Source of the DNA: Bigelowiella natans CCMP2755
Lineage: Eukaryota > Cercozoa > Chlorarachniophyceae
Length of the DNA: 64,000 nucleotides
Assembly: GCA_000320545.1 (NCBI GenBank)
Contig: ADNK01001386.1
Coordinates: forward strand, 115,001-179,000
Direction of reading: 5' to 3'
The notes under the pieces are model-generated. The model saw only the letters and a list, made by a program, of their open reading frames with translations. It did no database searches and was not told the DNA's origin. The translations under genes and the position numbers were made by a program. Shown piece after piece: positions 1 to 13,385 of the stretch. Numbering within the stretch: the stretch's first letter is position 1; each line of letters starts with the position of its first letter.

Positions 1-1896
1 CACATCAACATCCTGATCATTCTGGGTGTCAATATTGTTATTCATATCATGTCAGGCAATCAACCTGACCCCCCCCCCCCCCCCCCCTCTTTATACTACT
101 ACTACTACTGCTACTACTACTACTACTACTTTTTGTTCGTCCTGTCGGAGATCTTGGTGAGTTTGTCTTGAAAGATAAACTTGCGCGTAGGCTCGATGAG
201 GATGATGTCGTTGCCAAAGCTGCTCTGAAGCTCGGTCAGCACCTACAACAACAAAGGAAGTAACAGTATAAGGATGATGATGATGATGAAGAAGAAGATG
301 ATGATGAGGAGAGTTATTATATTCGGGCGCGGAAAGCAGAAGTATCTATGCTCTATTTGACTTTGCTGCTGTGTGTATGTATGCGGTTTAAGTTACCTGC
401 TGCTCTTTGTCGTGTGCAACTCGGGATTTCGTCTCCTCGACGACTATTTCACAAGTGGTCGTTTGCTGGTTAGATCTCGTGTGCATTGTATCATTCATGC
501 AGTGAAAGAAGAAGAAGAAGAAGAAAAGAGTGACATCGAAATGCAGACTGCCGTTCGTTTCCATTCATCCTCACCATCAATATCATCATCATCATCATAA
601 TCATTATCGTGGCCATCATAACATTCTTTTTTTTACTCTGGTCTAGCATCGTCAATGCCTTCTCTTGATTACGCTTAACCTGAGAAGGAAGAACCAGCAG
701 CAGCAGAAGTGAGGGAACAGCTGTTGTTGTTCTTGTTGATGATGGCGATGATGATAATGTAGAGAATAATCCATTGTAGTAGTAAAAACCCTTGTCGCAA
801 TCACCAATCTCCTCCCCCCCACCACCACCATCACTGTGCTACTAGTATGCGCACCTGCATGTTGAGGCGGCGGTACCAAAGAGCTCTTTCATGCTCGTTG
901 TTCGCCAACCGCATAGCGAGGGTCTTACCCTTCCTTCGCTTGCTGTTGGGCGCCTCCTCCTTTTCCTTGGCTCTTTCTACCTCAACGAAGTGCAGCTCGG
1001 CGAGAATCCGGAGAAAGGCCTGCGTTGGCAATGTATCATCATCATCATCGTCGTCGCCTTCATTAGCACTAAAAAACATGGAAAAATCTTCTCACACTAC
1101 TCCCCCCCCCCCCTCCCGCTCTCCTGGAAGATACCTTCCTCTCCGTCTCTTGCTGCAAGCGAATGCCCAGTCGGGTTCCATGGCGCACACCGTCGATGCA
1201 CAAATGCACAACCTCCACCTAGCAAACCAACCACGTTTATCATAGCAAAAGTAGTCAGGAACTGTTCGCATTATCTCATCATCCGTAACTACAGCGCGGG
1301 GTGAGAGGAGCACCACTACCGTCTTATTGCTTTTTAGAACGGCATCGATTGTAGAAGCAACCTACCAACACAATGAAAGGGGAACACGAGCAGCACATAA
1401 TAGGAGGACAATGGGGTCAGCTCAATCGCGAGTACTATGGGAATCATTTTAATGAAAGAATCCCCCACCCCCACCCCCACTCCCCGACATTTTGTGGATG
1501 CATTATTAAAAACAAATCAGCATGGTTACCCCCCCGCCAAACACGACAACACGTCGCAAGGATATAAATTATCGGGATCTGATTTGAAAATAGCTGCTCT
1601 TGATGACTTACCAGCCACCAGCATACGTCATAAAGGCCCTTTACTATTGTTGGAGACTTTGAAGATCTGAGCAAATCGTAGACCATTTGAAAGTATTATG
1701 TCGTCGCTAATCATGAGAGGCTGTGCAATATATGTGTGTCACAACAACATCATCTCATTCTCGTTGGCTTCTTCTTCTTCTTCTTCTTCTTCTTCTTCTT
1801 CTTCCTCTTCACAGCATAGGAACAACGCCGCTTACCGATACGTTTGAAAGATCAATGCGGTATTGGCGAGCTCAATTTCGGCCTGATTTAGCCCGT

Positions 1897-1938
<42 letters not shown>

Positions 1939-3450
1939 TCACACATACTCACACACACTCAACACGCGAACACACAATCACACACACGCACACGCACAAG
2001 CACACACACACACACATGCACACGCACACCTTAATAATATTTGACACTATAACATTTCAGTACCTTCCTCGTAATTGTGGTGAAATACTGCATGCGATCT
2101 CCTCCCCCCCCGCCTTTCTTGTCGCCGTTATTCTTGGCGAGAATCTTCTGAGCTTCAGCTGCCGTCATAGCGCGGAAGGGACGCAATTTGACCTTCGTCG
2201 TAGAGGAGCCAGTGAGTAGTAGTAATAGGAGCAGAGGATGATGACTATAGGAAGAATCTAATGCTTTTATTGTGCTCTTATGGTACTAGAACGCGACAGG
2301 GCAGCGATGGTAGTTTGTGAGGAGTGTCACCTCGTTGTAGATGCTCTCGATGAGCTCGCGATTGTAGTCCTTCCCTGCCTTTCGCTGATGTTGTGTTGTC
2401 ACAGGTCATAAATCCATAGCTTCTTTGCGGTGATAAGGAGGGGTATCGACTACCGATTGACCGTGTTGATTCTCAACCTCCCCCCCCCCCCCCGTCGTGT
2501 ATGTTTGTGTGTGTCTGTGTTTGTGTTGCGCATGTGAAAATGATGCTCTTCTACCCCTTCGTTGCATTGCCCTCTTAGGTTACGAATGAGCTCCTCTAAC
2601 GTCATTCTCCTATCAGTCTTCTTCTTCAACGGCCTTTTATTAGATGGAAGAGAGGACAGTGAAGGGAAGAGGAGGAGGAGGAGGAGGAGGAGGAGGAGGA
2701 GGAGGAGAGGCAAAAGAAGCAATGTACAAGAATCATTCCCTAGATGAGGATTAGGCGAACGCAAAAGAGAGGAAGACGGGGGGGGGGGAGGACGAGTGAG
2801 GAGGAGGAAGGAGCGTCTTTATGAAGACAATAATCATAGCACCGGTGAAGATCCGTGTTGAGCATTACTACTTGGTACGCCAGAACCTTTAGGAATAGCA
2901 AGTAGTATTACAATTGTTATAGTAAGAGCCTGTTATCTTTACCACACTGCTCACCACCCATCATCATCATGATCATCATCATCAACAACAACAACAACAA
3001 CAACAACAACGGGCAGACGATGATCCAGGTAGTACCTCCACATCGTCCTTGTGCGCGAATTTCCCGCTGTTCTGGGCATGATATGCGTCCGCAAAGGACT
3101 CGATAATAAGACCGATCTTCTGGCTTTCTCCAGGGAGATAGAAGCCTTACGTAAAGCAGCAGCAGACAAACGGGCGACCTCAGTATCACTACGACGTTTC
3201 ATCAATATCATCATAATAATCACTGATCATCATCATCATCACCATCATCATCATTATCATTATTGGGATACGATATCACTGTCGCTGTAAGCAGATACTA
3301 CCAGCATCCTCCTCATCATCATCATCAACACCAAAAACGACAGCATTCTCTATTGCCGTATGTTACTCAACATTCTTCTAATCTCTCACCCCCATTTTCA
3401 AGGAAGATTCGTACAGCCTGGACAAGCGTAGCACCCTGAGAAATAGACAT

Positions 3451-3493
<43 letters not shown>

Positions 3494-4184
3494 CTAATGT
3501 TCCCCGTATACTAATCGCTATTCACATTGTATGCGACTGCCGACTTAGGCACAACATGAAATTGAAGGGGACACGCACCCTCGAAAACAAGAAATTGACA
3601 ATGATGTTGGCGGTGGTGTTGATGACGGTGCTCATGATGACGACGAACGACGATGATAACAAAAGCAGCGGTGGGATGTGGGAAGGCCTTCCATCGAGTG
3701 TTTGTGTTTTGTATGTTTCAGGGCAAAAAAACGATCGATGCAAAGCAAGTGACTCCCCCTTTTCCGGCTTATCAATGCTACCATACTGCTATTTGCTACA
3801 GCAACAGTAACAACAACAACAACTACAACAACAACTACAACTACTACTACTACTACTACTACTACTGCCACAAAATCATGCATACCGCAAACTGATTGTT
3901 CTTGAAATGGTGCCTTCGGAGTTCCTCGAAGTACTTCTTCTCCTCCTCGGATTTGCCCTGTATTGAGGAATGTGGCGATGACGATTGGCTACGATGATGA
4001 TGGGTGTGGTGTCGCTTGATTGGATGGTATGCTAGTTCCTACCTCGGTGCCAAGATAGTCTCCGATCTCTTTCTGATCTAACTTGTCTTGGTTTTTGTAG
4101 AGAAAATCGGCATATCCCTAACAAAACATACGATCAGCAATTTCTTAGCTTGTTTCCTCCCCCCCCCCTCCCCCCACCTCTCTC

Positions 4185-4236
<52 letters not shown>

Positions 4237-5092
4237 CCTCTCTCTCTTACCGCTGGTGTAGAGTATGCGGGGTTACAGGTGCGCATATACTTGTAACATT
4301 TCTTGCATCCGTCGTTCTTAAACTGCATGAATGATGGATGGTGGTGGTGGTGAGGGTTTCGTTGTGATGAGATGTTCGATCACGATGGTGATGATGACGA
4401 TGGCCAAAATGGCTCATATACGTAAGGAAATGGCGGGAAGAAGCTGAATGCAAATGCAAATGCGCTCTGCTATCTTTTGGCGGAGCGTGTCAGTCAGAGT
4501 CAAGATGCGATCGTGGTGATTCTCGTTACTCGTATCAAACCTTACGAATTGCTTGTTCCATCACAAGGTCGCTCTCCGCTTGCATAAGCTGACGAGCACT
4601 CCACGTTGATCGTCGTTGGAGTCGAATTTTCGTACTATTATTAGCTTTACCCCCCCCCCCTCTGCCTCGGCGGGAAGCTCCTTTATTCGATAATGCAGCC
4701 GACGCCAAGAGGGCCGGGTTGATGACGGAATCACCGGCTAGATCTCCTTTAAACTCATCGCAGCGAAGGGCCAAGACCTCCAAGAGTTTCACCAGGAATC
4801 TGAAGAGACGAGAAGGGAGCAGGAGGTCACAATGATCATGATGACGACTACGACGACAACAGCAATCTACAGCAATACGAGCAGTTGTGGAAGTGGTGAT
4901 ATGAGCGCGTTTGCATCGTGATGACCCGCTGCTGCTGCTGCTACTACTAATAGTACTACCACCTACTCATCTCTCCACTCACAATTACCCCAATGCACGA
5001 ATTTGAAGCCGGCGAGCCTCTTGTGATTGGTTTTGGAAGCTACCATCGTCTCCCTCAGCCACTTTCGCAACCGTCTGTTGTATACAAGAAGT

Positions 5093-5132
<40 letters not shown>

Positions 5133-5680
5133 CGGTGTTTAAGTATGCTCTCTTGATCTCGTAGATATCTGCCCTGAATCATGATGAACTATATGGCCTT
5201 GGAATGCAATGGTGATGATGATCATATATGATGCATACGACAAACTTCTTCACGTACATCACCGCAACCATTGGACAAAAAAAGAACGGAGATGAAAAGG
5301 TAAAAAAAATACCTCCACGATTTGCTGAAAAAGCCTTCGGCCTGAGAGTCATACAATGTTCCACACAAGAGCAGGAAAAATTGAGACTATCTAATTTAAA
5401 ACACTAAGAGCGGGAAATAAAATTAATTATCGTCGCTATCATAACAGGCACTTGCTACATAGGAACGCGAACACGAGAGGAATCAGCGGCAGCAGCAGCA
5501 GCAGCATCTCCAAACCTTTTGCGTGGTTATCGTAATTGTAGTACACATTGACGGCAGCTTGGTGCGTGGACATCATCCTTGTAAGCATAGAGAGAATGTC
5601 GTCTTTGTGTGTCACTGACACGTGAGGCCCTGTCAGTAACGGCACCACCAGATCCCCTAGCAATGTGCCTGATGATGATT

Positions 5681-5715
<35 letters not shown>

Positions 5716-6447
5716 CATTTTGTATACAACAATCGGCTATATCCTTCCTGCCATCGTCGATGTGATTGTAGTGGTGGTCATAATAATAGGAGGAGGAGGG
5801 GGGGGCGAGATTGAAGAGAGGAAGTACAGTACCAAGTTGCGGCGCTAGAAATGCTTTAAATTTGTGAGTTATAAGAATCAAGCACTTCAGGACCTAATGA
5901 TCGTGAGGATGGGGATGGTGATATCAGTAATTCCTCACTGATGCCGACGTATGATTGCCATTAGCCATCACCATCATTATCATCATCATCATCATCATCT
6001 ATCTAACTTTTACGTTCGCACGTGGTAGTACGTACCTCCTTCAACAGGGATGGGTGGCCTGGAGAGCAAGACTTATGTGCATCCACAGCTCCAGAGCGAG
6101 CAAGACACAAAGACACGAATCTACACAGAAAGAAGCAGGGGTAGTGTGATGATGATTGTGGCGGTGGTTGCGATGATGATGCTAATGATGAGCATCATAA
6201 TCAGGATGAAGAGGAGAAGGCTTTTGTCGTCATCGCATTTGTTCCTCCCCCTTATTGACAGCACTTCATTCGTACGAGGGGGGGGGGCATGCTGCTTGCA
6301 AGTTACAGACATTGGCATGTTGATTGATTAATTGATTGATTGATTCACCGCTTGAGTATTGCGGCCATCGGCTCTGAATTCACCCATACGCGGGCAGATG
6401 CTCCCAAAATGTCGCGAAGCCGCTACGATCAATTATCGTCACCAACC

Positions 6448-6483
<36 letters not shown>

Positions 6484-7202
6484 CGCAAAGAAAACAACGC
6501 CGACGACGACAACAGCGAATCAAACACGAGGCAAGTCATCGGTTGCAATCGTTGGAAATGAATATAAGCGACTCGTCGTGGCGTTGAGCACTTATTGTTG
6601 TTAGGAACAGAGCGACGTGTAGGCATGGCAGCGCACAGATGCTTGTTGCTGGTGTTTGTACATCATAGTATTGGGTAATATCTGGTATTGTTGTGTCTTG
6701 CACTAGAGTAGTCGCTAATCATCACCCACCCTCAGACATGAGATACGTCGCCTAACAGCTGTCTGTGTGCGGTTCGGCTCAGTAGCAACCTGCAAGTCGT
6801 TGTTCGTTAGAATATACTGTGCGTGTGCTGTGTATACGAGTGTGTGTGTGTGTGTGTACTATTGATAAGTGAGAAGAACCACCTTGCAGAGCGCAAAAAC
6901 ATACGCGACCAAAGCCTATGAGCAATAGTTTGACAGTTGAGAGACCGGTAGGATGCATGTAGCGGCAGTACAATGATGACAATAGAGATGATGAGAAAGA
7001 GAGAGAATGGCAACTCGCAATTGGGGCATCATCATCATCATTATCATCAATTATCATCATTATCATCAATTATCATCATTATCATCAATCATCATCATTA
7101 TCATCAATTATCATCATTATCATCACCTTATTGTTTGGATTGGTGATGAATTTTGTAGCTCCTCTCACAGCGTCGTAAAACCTGTAGATTGCAAGCATTG
7201 GA

Positions 7203-7243
<41 letters not shown>

Positions 7244-7253
7244 TTACGTGCGT

Positions 7254-7292
<39 letters not shown>

Positions 7293-8062
7293 ACCTTTTC
7301 GTGGGAATGGGGTCCTTGAAGAACTCTTGAATCTCCACAGCCCAAGACATGCTTGGGTCGAAGCAATGAGAAGGCACCACCTAATGGGATGGTGAAGAAG
7401 ACGGAGGAGGAAGAGAAAGGTGTTGTAGATTGGCAAAGGAAATAAACAAAGGGGGGGGGGGGGAAGGGCCTAGTAAAAAGGGGAATCTGCGCTCTGATTT
7501 ACATCAATTTGCCCGTATATAGTACATGTATGCGTATGCGCGTTAAAGTGTTTTAACACAAAAGAAAGAGAAAGAGGATTAGAGAGAGACGGAAGGGGGG
7601 AGAGGAGCGGGGTAAGGATTAAGGGGGTTGGCTATGTTGTTATTCCTATTTCAACTGTTCTCCCTCTATACCACTCAGGATTTAAGATCATTGTCAAAAT
7701 CTGCGAATTCCTGTCATTCGTTACATTGATGCGTTCTTCTTCTTTTCCTCCCCTCCCCCTCTCTCTCTCTCCTCGTCAATATTACTACTACCTCTCTTTC
7801 GATCCGTGAGGCGACAGAAAGCACCAAATCCCTGCACATGCTACTAATATCCTGTATGGAAACGAAGAAAGATGATGATGATGATGATGACGATGGTGGT
7901 GGCAGTGATGATTACGCATCATATCCATTAAAATGGCCCTACGCCTTCCATCCCCCCCCCGTAACACCATCGCCATCCACCACAAGCGCACCGATATCAC
8001 GTTTTCCCTTTCATCCCCATACCTTTTTTTCCTGTGGGGAAATCTCAGTCTTGGCATCGTTG

Positions 8063-8096
<34 letters not shown>

Positions 8097-9735
8097 CTCC
8101 GTTGAACTTGGCGTTGTCAGCAGAGGAATGCTGCAATATTTATGAACACCATTCGCATAAACGCAGGTTGTGAGTGTGGTAAGCAGTATGAGCCGCCGCC
8201 ATCATGAATCAAGTGGAGGTGTTGTTGTTGTTGTTGTTGTTGTCGTTCTCGTTGTTGTTGTGATTACCGGCGTTCCTGGCTGCAGCACTTTATTCCCAGC
8301 ATCAGGGTTGGCGAATCCCTGCCCCTCCAAGACAGTAGTTGTGTTTGCATGGCGACGAGGTGCCACCGATGATGCAGCAGCAGCAGCAGCACCACTAGCA
8401 GGGTCCTTTGATTCCGCTGCTTGCACTAATGAGAACTCTGAACATCAGCAACGACGACCAGCAATACACACACCACGCACAAAATGTTAGTGAGATTTCC
8501 TCCATTTTCTAGATCTTTCGCCTTGAGGGAGAAATTCAGGCAAACAGCGCAACAGCCAGACCTTCGATCGGCGGGAGAGAGACCTTGCTACTATCCTTTT
8601 CCTCTTCCTCCTCCCCCTCCTCCTCGTTGTTCTTGGCGCTATTCTTCTGAGCGGCTTGTTGTTGCTCTGGCAGTCGAGAGCGGTGGTTGTGGAAGATGGT
8701 GACAAGACGATTCTTCAGGAACTCAAGCAGATTCTGTCCCAATTGATTGGTTGGTGGATTAATTCATTGATTGGTGGTTTTGTCCATGTCCAACCGCAAC
8801 AACATCAAACTACTTAAGACAGCACCATCATAGGAAGGTGCGAAACGAATTATTGGATCTATCTCGGTTTGTTGTCAGCTAACACTAGCAGTCAAAATAA
8901 TGCTTGTCGTTTTTGTTGTTGTTACTGTTGCTGATTGGTGGAAACCAGGCAGCAGACAGATGCAATAAAACCCAAACTCATCCAACTAACATATGCTGCC
9001 TCCTCTCAAGCAGCAGCAGCAGCAGCAGTACCTGTGCCGATTGCATTGAATACAGCTTGAAGCACATGATCACAGCATGCATTGTTGACGTCACTGACAG
9101 CACTTTGTGGTGCTTTGCCAGAACGTAACCAACCAGACGCATGTACTCGTCTCCCTCCTTCTTGTCTGTGATGATGTATAATTCAAAGGTAATATACTCA
9201 AGACGGATGATGTAGACTTAGGGGGGGGGGAAGGGGGGGGGGGGAGGAGTAGTGAAGCCATATTTACTCTCCTTCACTGTATCTGTCTTTTGATGAGGGA
9301 AAAGACATGTGAAAATCATTCCTACCCATGCCGAACGCTATGTGCAGGCCTTGTGAGCATACAAGCTCCACGACGGTGTTGAGGGCGTCGGGGTGCATGC
9401 TTTCCGAATTCATCTCTCCCAAGTATCTACACGATGAGACAATAAGTAAACAACAGCAGCTATGAGAATAATAATCAAGATCGAAAACGCAGATATAATA
9501 AATAAAAGGAATGGAATCATTATCTACCTTTTTTTGTACTAGTATTGCTGCTGCTACTACTACTACTGATATGCCATCATCATCACCACAATCATCATCA
9601 TCATCTTTCTCTTTCTCTGCTTCCATTACCTTATCGTGGCTAAAATGACATGGTCTTCTCCGCTCATCAGGCACGACGTCATCGCCGCACCAGTAACAGC
9701 GCCTGCAACTAGAGCACCCTGAAGAGGAGGCGGCA
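1..9735 (-). CDS. BIG/GBF-type ARF guanine-nucleotide exchange factor (Sec7 domain), 3' end beyond window
   Basis: Exchanges GDP for GTP on ARF GTPases at Golgi/endosome membranes. About 20 short minus-strand exons were joined by eye. From the N-terminal side: DCB-like helices (9735-9640, 9430-9340, 9160-9030, 8740-8540), a low-complexity linker (8426-8040), the HUS region (5655-5520 with VNVYYNYDNHAKGLE, then 5345-5311 LFQQIVE, 5080-4989, 4795-4540), then Sec7: 4321-4252 (KKCYKYMRTCNP), 4120-4040 (KIGDYLGTE-like), 3960-3893, 3440-3390, 3143-3030 with the glutamic-finger motif FYLPGESQKIG, 2885-2840 with AYQVVMLNTDLH, and 2640-2545 (MTLEELIRNLRG). HDS1-like exons follow (1190-1110 CIDGVRHGTRLGIRL, 1019-860). 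The last exon seen (240-130) reads IEPTRKFIFQDKLTKISDR, like the start of a PH-type domain. The true start codon and several linker exons (5.8-8.0 kb) are not resolved. Microsatellites fill most introns. Family call is firm; exon limits are approximate. Confidence 0.85.
1743..2030. repeat. (CTT)n then (CA)n microsatellites in ARF-GEF introns
   Basis: A CTT run near 1768-1806 and a long CA-rich tract near 1900-2030 flank a very short exon (about 1830-1870). They produce spurious poly-Leu and poly-Thr/His reading frames. Confidence 0.9.
3453..3488. repeat. (AT)n microsatellite
   Basis: An uninterrupted AT dinucleotide tract within an intron of the ARF-GEF gene. Confidence 0.95.
4173..4246. repeat. 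(CT)n microsatellite
   Basis: A nearly pure CT tract directly next to the splice donor of the Sec7 exon at 4321-4252. On the coding strand it is GA-rich. Confidence 0.95.
7025..7125. repeat. TATCATCATTATCATCAAT minisatellite
   Basis: About five imperfect copies of a 19-bp unit built from ATC and AAT triplets, in an intron of the ARF-GEF gene. It is a tandem array without spacers, so it is not a CRISPR. Confidence 0.85.
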
Positions 9736-10218
9736 ATTACAATCCGAAATTGGAAAATGAAGGAATGTGGGGGGGGAGAGGGGAGCCGCAGTGAATGTTT
9801 TAATAACATTCTACGACGCGGGGTTCGTGGCGTAAAATACGTTCCGTTGTGAGCTATCATGCATTTTAGTAGTTTTTGTATTCCTTCCTCCCCCCTTACT
9901 ACATAGTGTACACCACCACCCACCCTCCTGCGTCTATATCTATAGTGGGTCTTGGGGAGACGACGAGACTAGGAAAACGACGAAAAAGAACCGACGGCGG
10001 CAAGGTTGATCATGGGTGGTGTATATCATGCGGCCGTTTAAGCACCATGTTTTTGGTTGTATATTGTTTTGAAGATCATCAGAAGGGGGGGGGGGTATTA
10101 ATATTATAAGATGATGAAACGATAACAGACGCCAGAATTTGACCCAAACACGCCATTAAATAAACAAAGTCCCCATTGTGCCAGCAGAGCATCAACACGT
10201 CATTTTTGTTGTGATCAT

Positions 10219-10794
10219 TCATCGCGAAGATGGCCGCAGTTCGCGTAAAAGTCGAATTGTCAATAATCTCGCATCCATGCTATTACGCTGTTTTCGCACT
10301 GCTGCTGCTGCTGCTGCTTGTGTCTAGTAGTACTGAGTATATACCCCATCGTTTGTCATTGATTTGAACTTATCCAGAATTGACTTGAAATTCTGAATAG
10401 ACGATGATGACGATGAGGGAGGAGGAGGAGGAGGAGGAGAATTTATATAAGTAAATATACATTTATGAGATCGATCGATTGTTGCACATGGCTTCCCTTC
10501 TTTTACCCCTTTCTAACCCTCGTCTCTTTAATTACCTGTACGAACACTAAGTTAGTTTTCTTGGCCACATCTGCAGACAGTCCAGAAGGGGTCGTCTTGA
10601 CGATGTGAGCTCCTATACACACATAGGTATCAGTTTTCTTGAAGGGAAAAGTCTGCACGACGTGTGTTTCATCGATATTCCCTACAGAACTCGAGATTGG
10701 TAGAAGTAACATCGTAATACCTTGCGGTAAGACTGCGATGTCCTCGTCCAGGGTGAGGCCAACCTACACATGCAGTAGGGATAGTTGTAGCAGT

Positions 10795-10856
<62 letters not shown>

Positions 10857-10999
10857 GTGTTGTTGTGCTAGTCCACGTGGGGAAACAGAGCTCTAATTTT
10901 CATTTAGACAGAAGCATATACGCACGCCATGAGGCTGAATACGTCTTCGTTGCGGTTGCAACCTCCATCAGGGTTTGGCTACTACTACTGCTGCTGCTA

Positions 11000-11031
<32 letters not shown>

Positions 11032-12172
11032 ACTGCAACCACCTGTTGTATAAAAACGCCGGTCGCAGCGGCTCTTTCCACCATGAGCATCATTGGATTG
11101 CTGTCACTGCCCTTCGCACGCACAAACTCGGCGGAGTATTTGCCTTACAAAAAGCACGTTGTGTCGCTGCATGAGAACACTTCGTACGCAAGATGACTAA
11201 TGCCGATAACGCTTCTTCATATTTCTACACCTGTGACGCTATTGGTTACGCTCTCAAAGCCGTATGGCAGGGGCTCCGAGGCAGGTTCGTAGACACCGAT
11301 CGTTGTGATGGGGGTCAGTGCGTTATTGTCCGCGTGCTGGTGGCGGTAGCTCAAAGTAGCCTGTTAAGCCCCAATTATTTATTAGCCATTTGAAAAAAGT
11401 TTACCAGCATCGCCTATCGCCATCATCACCATCGTTTACTATGATCTCCACGGTGAGGGTGGGTAGTGGCATTCTAGTCTTTCATGCAATTCTCAAGACC
11501 TCTCTCTCTTTGCCGCAGAGCAAACTGGGCTTTCCAAGGAATGTTCTTGGAATTAGATTGTACTTCGACTCTTTTGGTAGCTCTTTCTTCGATAGCTATA
11601 AGGGGTGTTACGTGAATTGTTACTACACGTCCTTTTTGTGTGTCGGTAGTAAAATCGTTGCAGTCTCACCAAGCCTCCGCCCCCCTTCCCTCTCTCTCTT
11701 TCTACATTCTTTATTTGCCAATAATCTTTCAGCAGACAACTAACCTTCAATCCAATTTCGTAGATAGGAGCTTTAACTTGACCTTTTGGACCCCAACCCT
11801 TGTTGTCCACCTCGAATAACGAATGCCCCCCGCTCTCTAGATCTGAACCACAAGGACGATGGTGAGGAAAAAGGAATTCGAACAGCAGACAGAGGCTCAT
11901 TGGATTTTTTTGCAGTTGTCTGCGGGATTTCTATATTATTTTTTGCTGATGTTCATAAACGAGTAAGGTGCTCTGTGCCAAAAAGAAAAAGTCCAACTAC
12001 TTATGGTTTCCTGAAGTTCCTTCACGAACTGGGATTTGTAGGGGAGAGATGACGAGAGTGCATCGATCAGGCCTTTCAGCCCTATAGAGCGCACGAATTT
12101 ATTCAAAAGGGGTTATCGTTTTGCACGGAATCGTTGAGCGTTAATTCTCTTACCGTCCTTTGAAGCCGACAT
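10219..12172 (-). CDS. Uncharacterised protein, weakly MABP-like
   Basis: I do not recognise this protein firmly. The first exon is 12172-12154 (MSASKD), joining in phase to 11842-11745 (SLFEVDNKGWGPKGQVKAP). Further exons: about 11640-11470 (IHVTPLIAIEERATKRVE, edges unresolved), 11360-11231 (ITTIGVYEPASEPLPYGFES), 11143-11043 (EFVRAKGSDSNPMMLMVERA), 10763-10536, 10392-10345 and a last exon 10287-10219 ending LLRELRPSSR. Other exons agree in phase. The pattern of an ITxI-strand, then PLPYGFESV, then a short Gly turn recalls MABP domains of ESCRT-I subunits, but the match is weak. No signal peptide or membrane segment is seen; the product is about 250 residues and beta-rich, with a charged helical C-terminus. 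The stop codon lies immediately beside the region where the ARF-GEF 5' end must begin, on the same strand. Confidence 0.5.
10793..10850. repeat. (AGC)n/(AGT)n triplet repeat
   Basis: AGC units change into AGT units inside an intron. A related tract of CTA/CTG triplets lies at 10980-11035 in the neighbouring intron. Confidence 0.9.
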
Positions 12173-12983
12173 TTGACGTTCGTTGCTATCTGCATTCGAG
12201 AATCATCAAGGGGGACAAGGAGGGGGGAGATTATTTCAAATCCGCCTACATATTCCATTTCTAATCTACATTAGAACCGAAATCTTTCAAACAGGACCAA
12301 AGATCTACCACAATCATCGAATCCATAATAACTAGCATTCCGAAAAAAGATGGTAGAATGCTGCCAGTTTGTTGAAATAAAACTGCAAAAGAATGTCGTT
12401 GTTGGTTCAAACCATCCACAGTATGTGGTACAACGCCATACAGGCGTTACATTGGGTGTTGGTTTAGGTAGAGGACAGAGAGGGAGAAGGACCGGGAGGG
12501 GCAGAAACACCTTGGTCAGTCGGCTGTAAGTAGGATTTATCTTCTGCGTCTTAATATATTCTTTGTCGTTCTTCAGAAAAACCGTATTATTTCCGACAGA
12601 AACTTGAATGTAGCGGGGACAACCGGTAATTGACAATGGCACTCAGATATGTGATTAAAACAGATTATGCGACAACCAAAAATATGTCTTTTTCGAGGGA
12701 TCCGGGACGTACCGTTACCACCAAATCGGTGTCGCTGCACACAAAAACGTCTCGCAGACTGTGAGACAGAAATCTCGGAAAATATCGGAAAATAACCCCA
12801 AGAAATGGAGAACCCGGTATTTCATGTATTGTCAACCCTGCGACAACGCGTGAAGTAGGTCTCACAATAAGAATGCCCACCAATTCTGACAAATCAGGAA
12901 TCCTAGGAAATCCTCGCAGGAATTTACGAATTGATGGGTGCACAGTGATAATAATGATGGTCGACTGACAAGCGGAGGTGCTC
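12173..12983. other. Divergent intergenic region (head-to-head)
   Basis: An 811-bp spacer between the starts of the unknown minus-strand gene and the plus-strand kinase. It has two long minus-strand reading frames (12271-12642 and 12665-13021) with no family features and no convincing splice context; they may be chance frames or 5' UTR. It presumably holds both promoters. I see no TATA box that I would defend. Confidence 0.5.
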
Positions 12984-13347
12984 ATGACAATGCAGGGATC
13001 GCGTGGTGGCCGGAGCCCCATTTTCTTCTTGCTGGTTATGAGTTCATCCTTAGGGTTCCATCAACAGGATAGGGATGCTCTCGAAGGAGAGACACCGGCG
13101 ATTGTCGCTTTTTATGAGACTTTCAGTGAGGCTACGTCGGTGGACAGCAGAGTAGTGGTGAGCTCCAATTCTAAAATCGACGCTTCCCGAGCACGTCTGG
13201 AACTTGGAGGACATTGTGAAGTAGTTAATCTAGACGGGGAGGCGTGGCTTGAAGCGGAGCAGCTGTACGGACCGTGTCAATTTCACGCCTCATTAAGGTG
13301 AATCGAACGTGCTTTGGAACTACTCGATCCTTGTGGTTAATTTGGCA

Positions 13348-13385
<38 letters not shown>

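Noticed and set aside
7025-7125. CRISPR-like regular repeat
   Set aside because: The copies are direct tandem units without unique spacers, in a eukaryotic intron.
9264-9923. A 219-codon minus-strand open frame
   Set aside because: It runs through two real ARF-GEF exons and the repeat-filled intron between them; the middle is poly-Asp from ATC repeats and splice sites flank both exons.
11043-11196. Plus-strand frame with STMSIIGLLSLPFAR resembling a signal peptide
   Set aside because: It is antisense to an exon of the unknown minus-strand gene whose phases match on both sides.
12271-13021. Two minus-strand frames of 118-123 codons upstream of the kinase
   Set aside because: No recognisable motif; they sit in a divergent spacer and may be chance frames, so they were not called genes.
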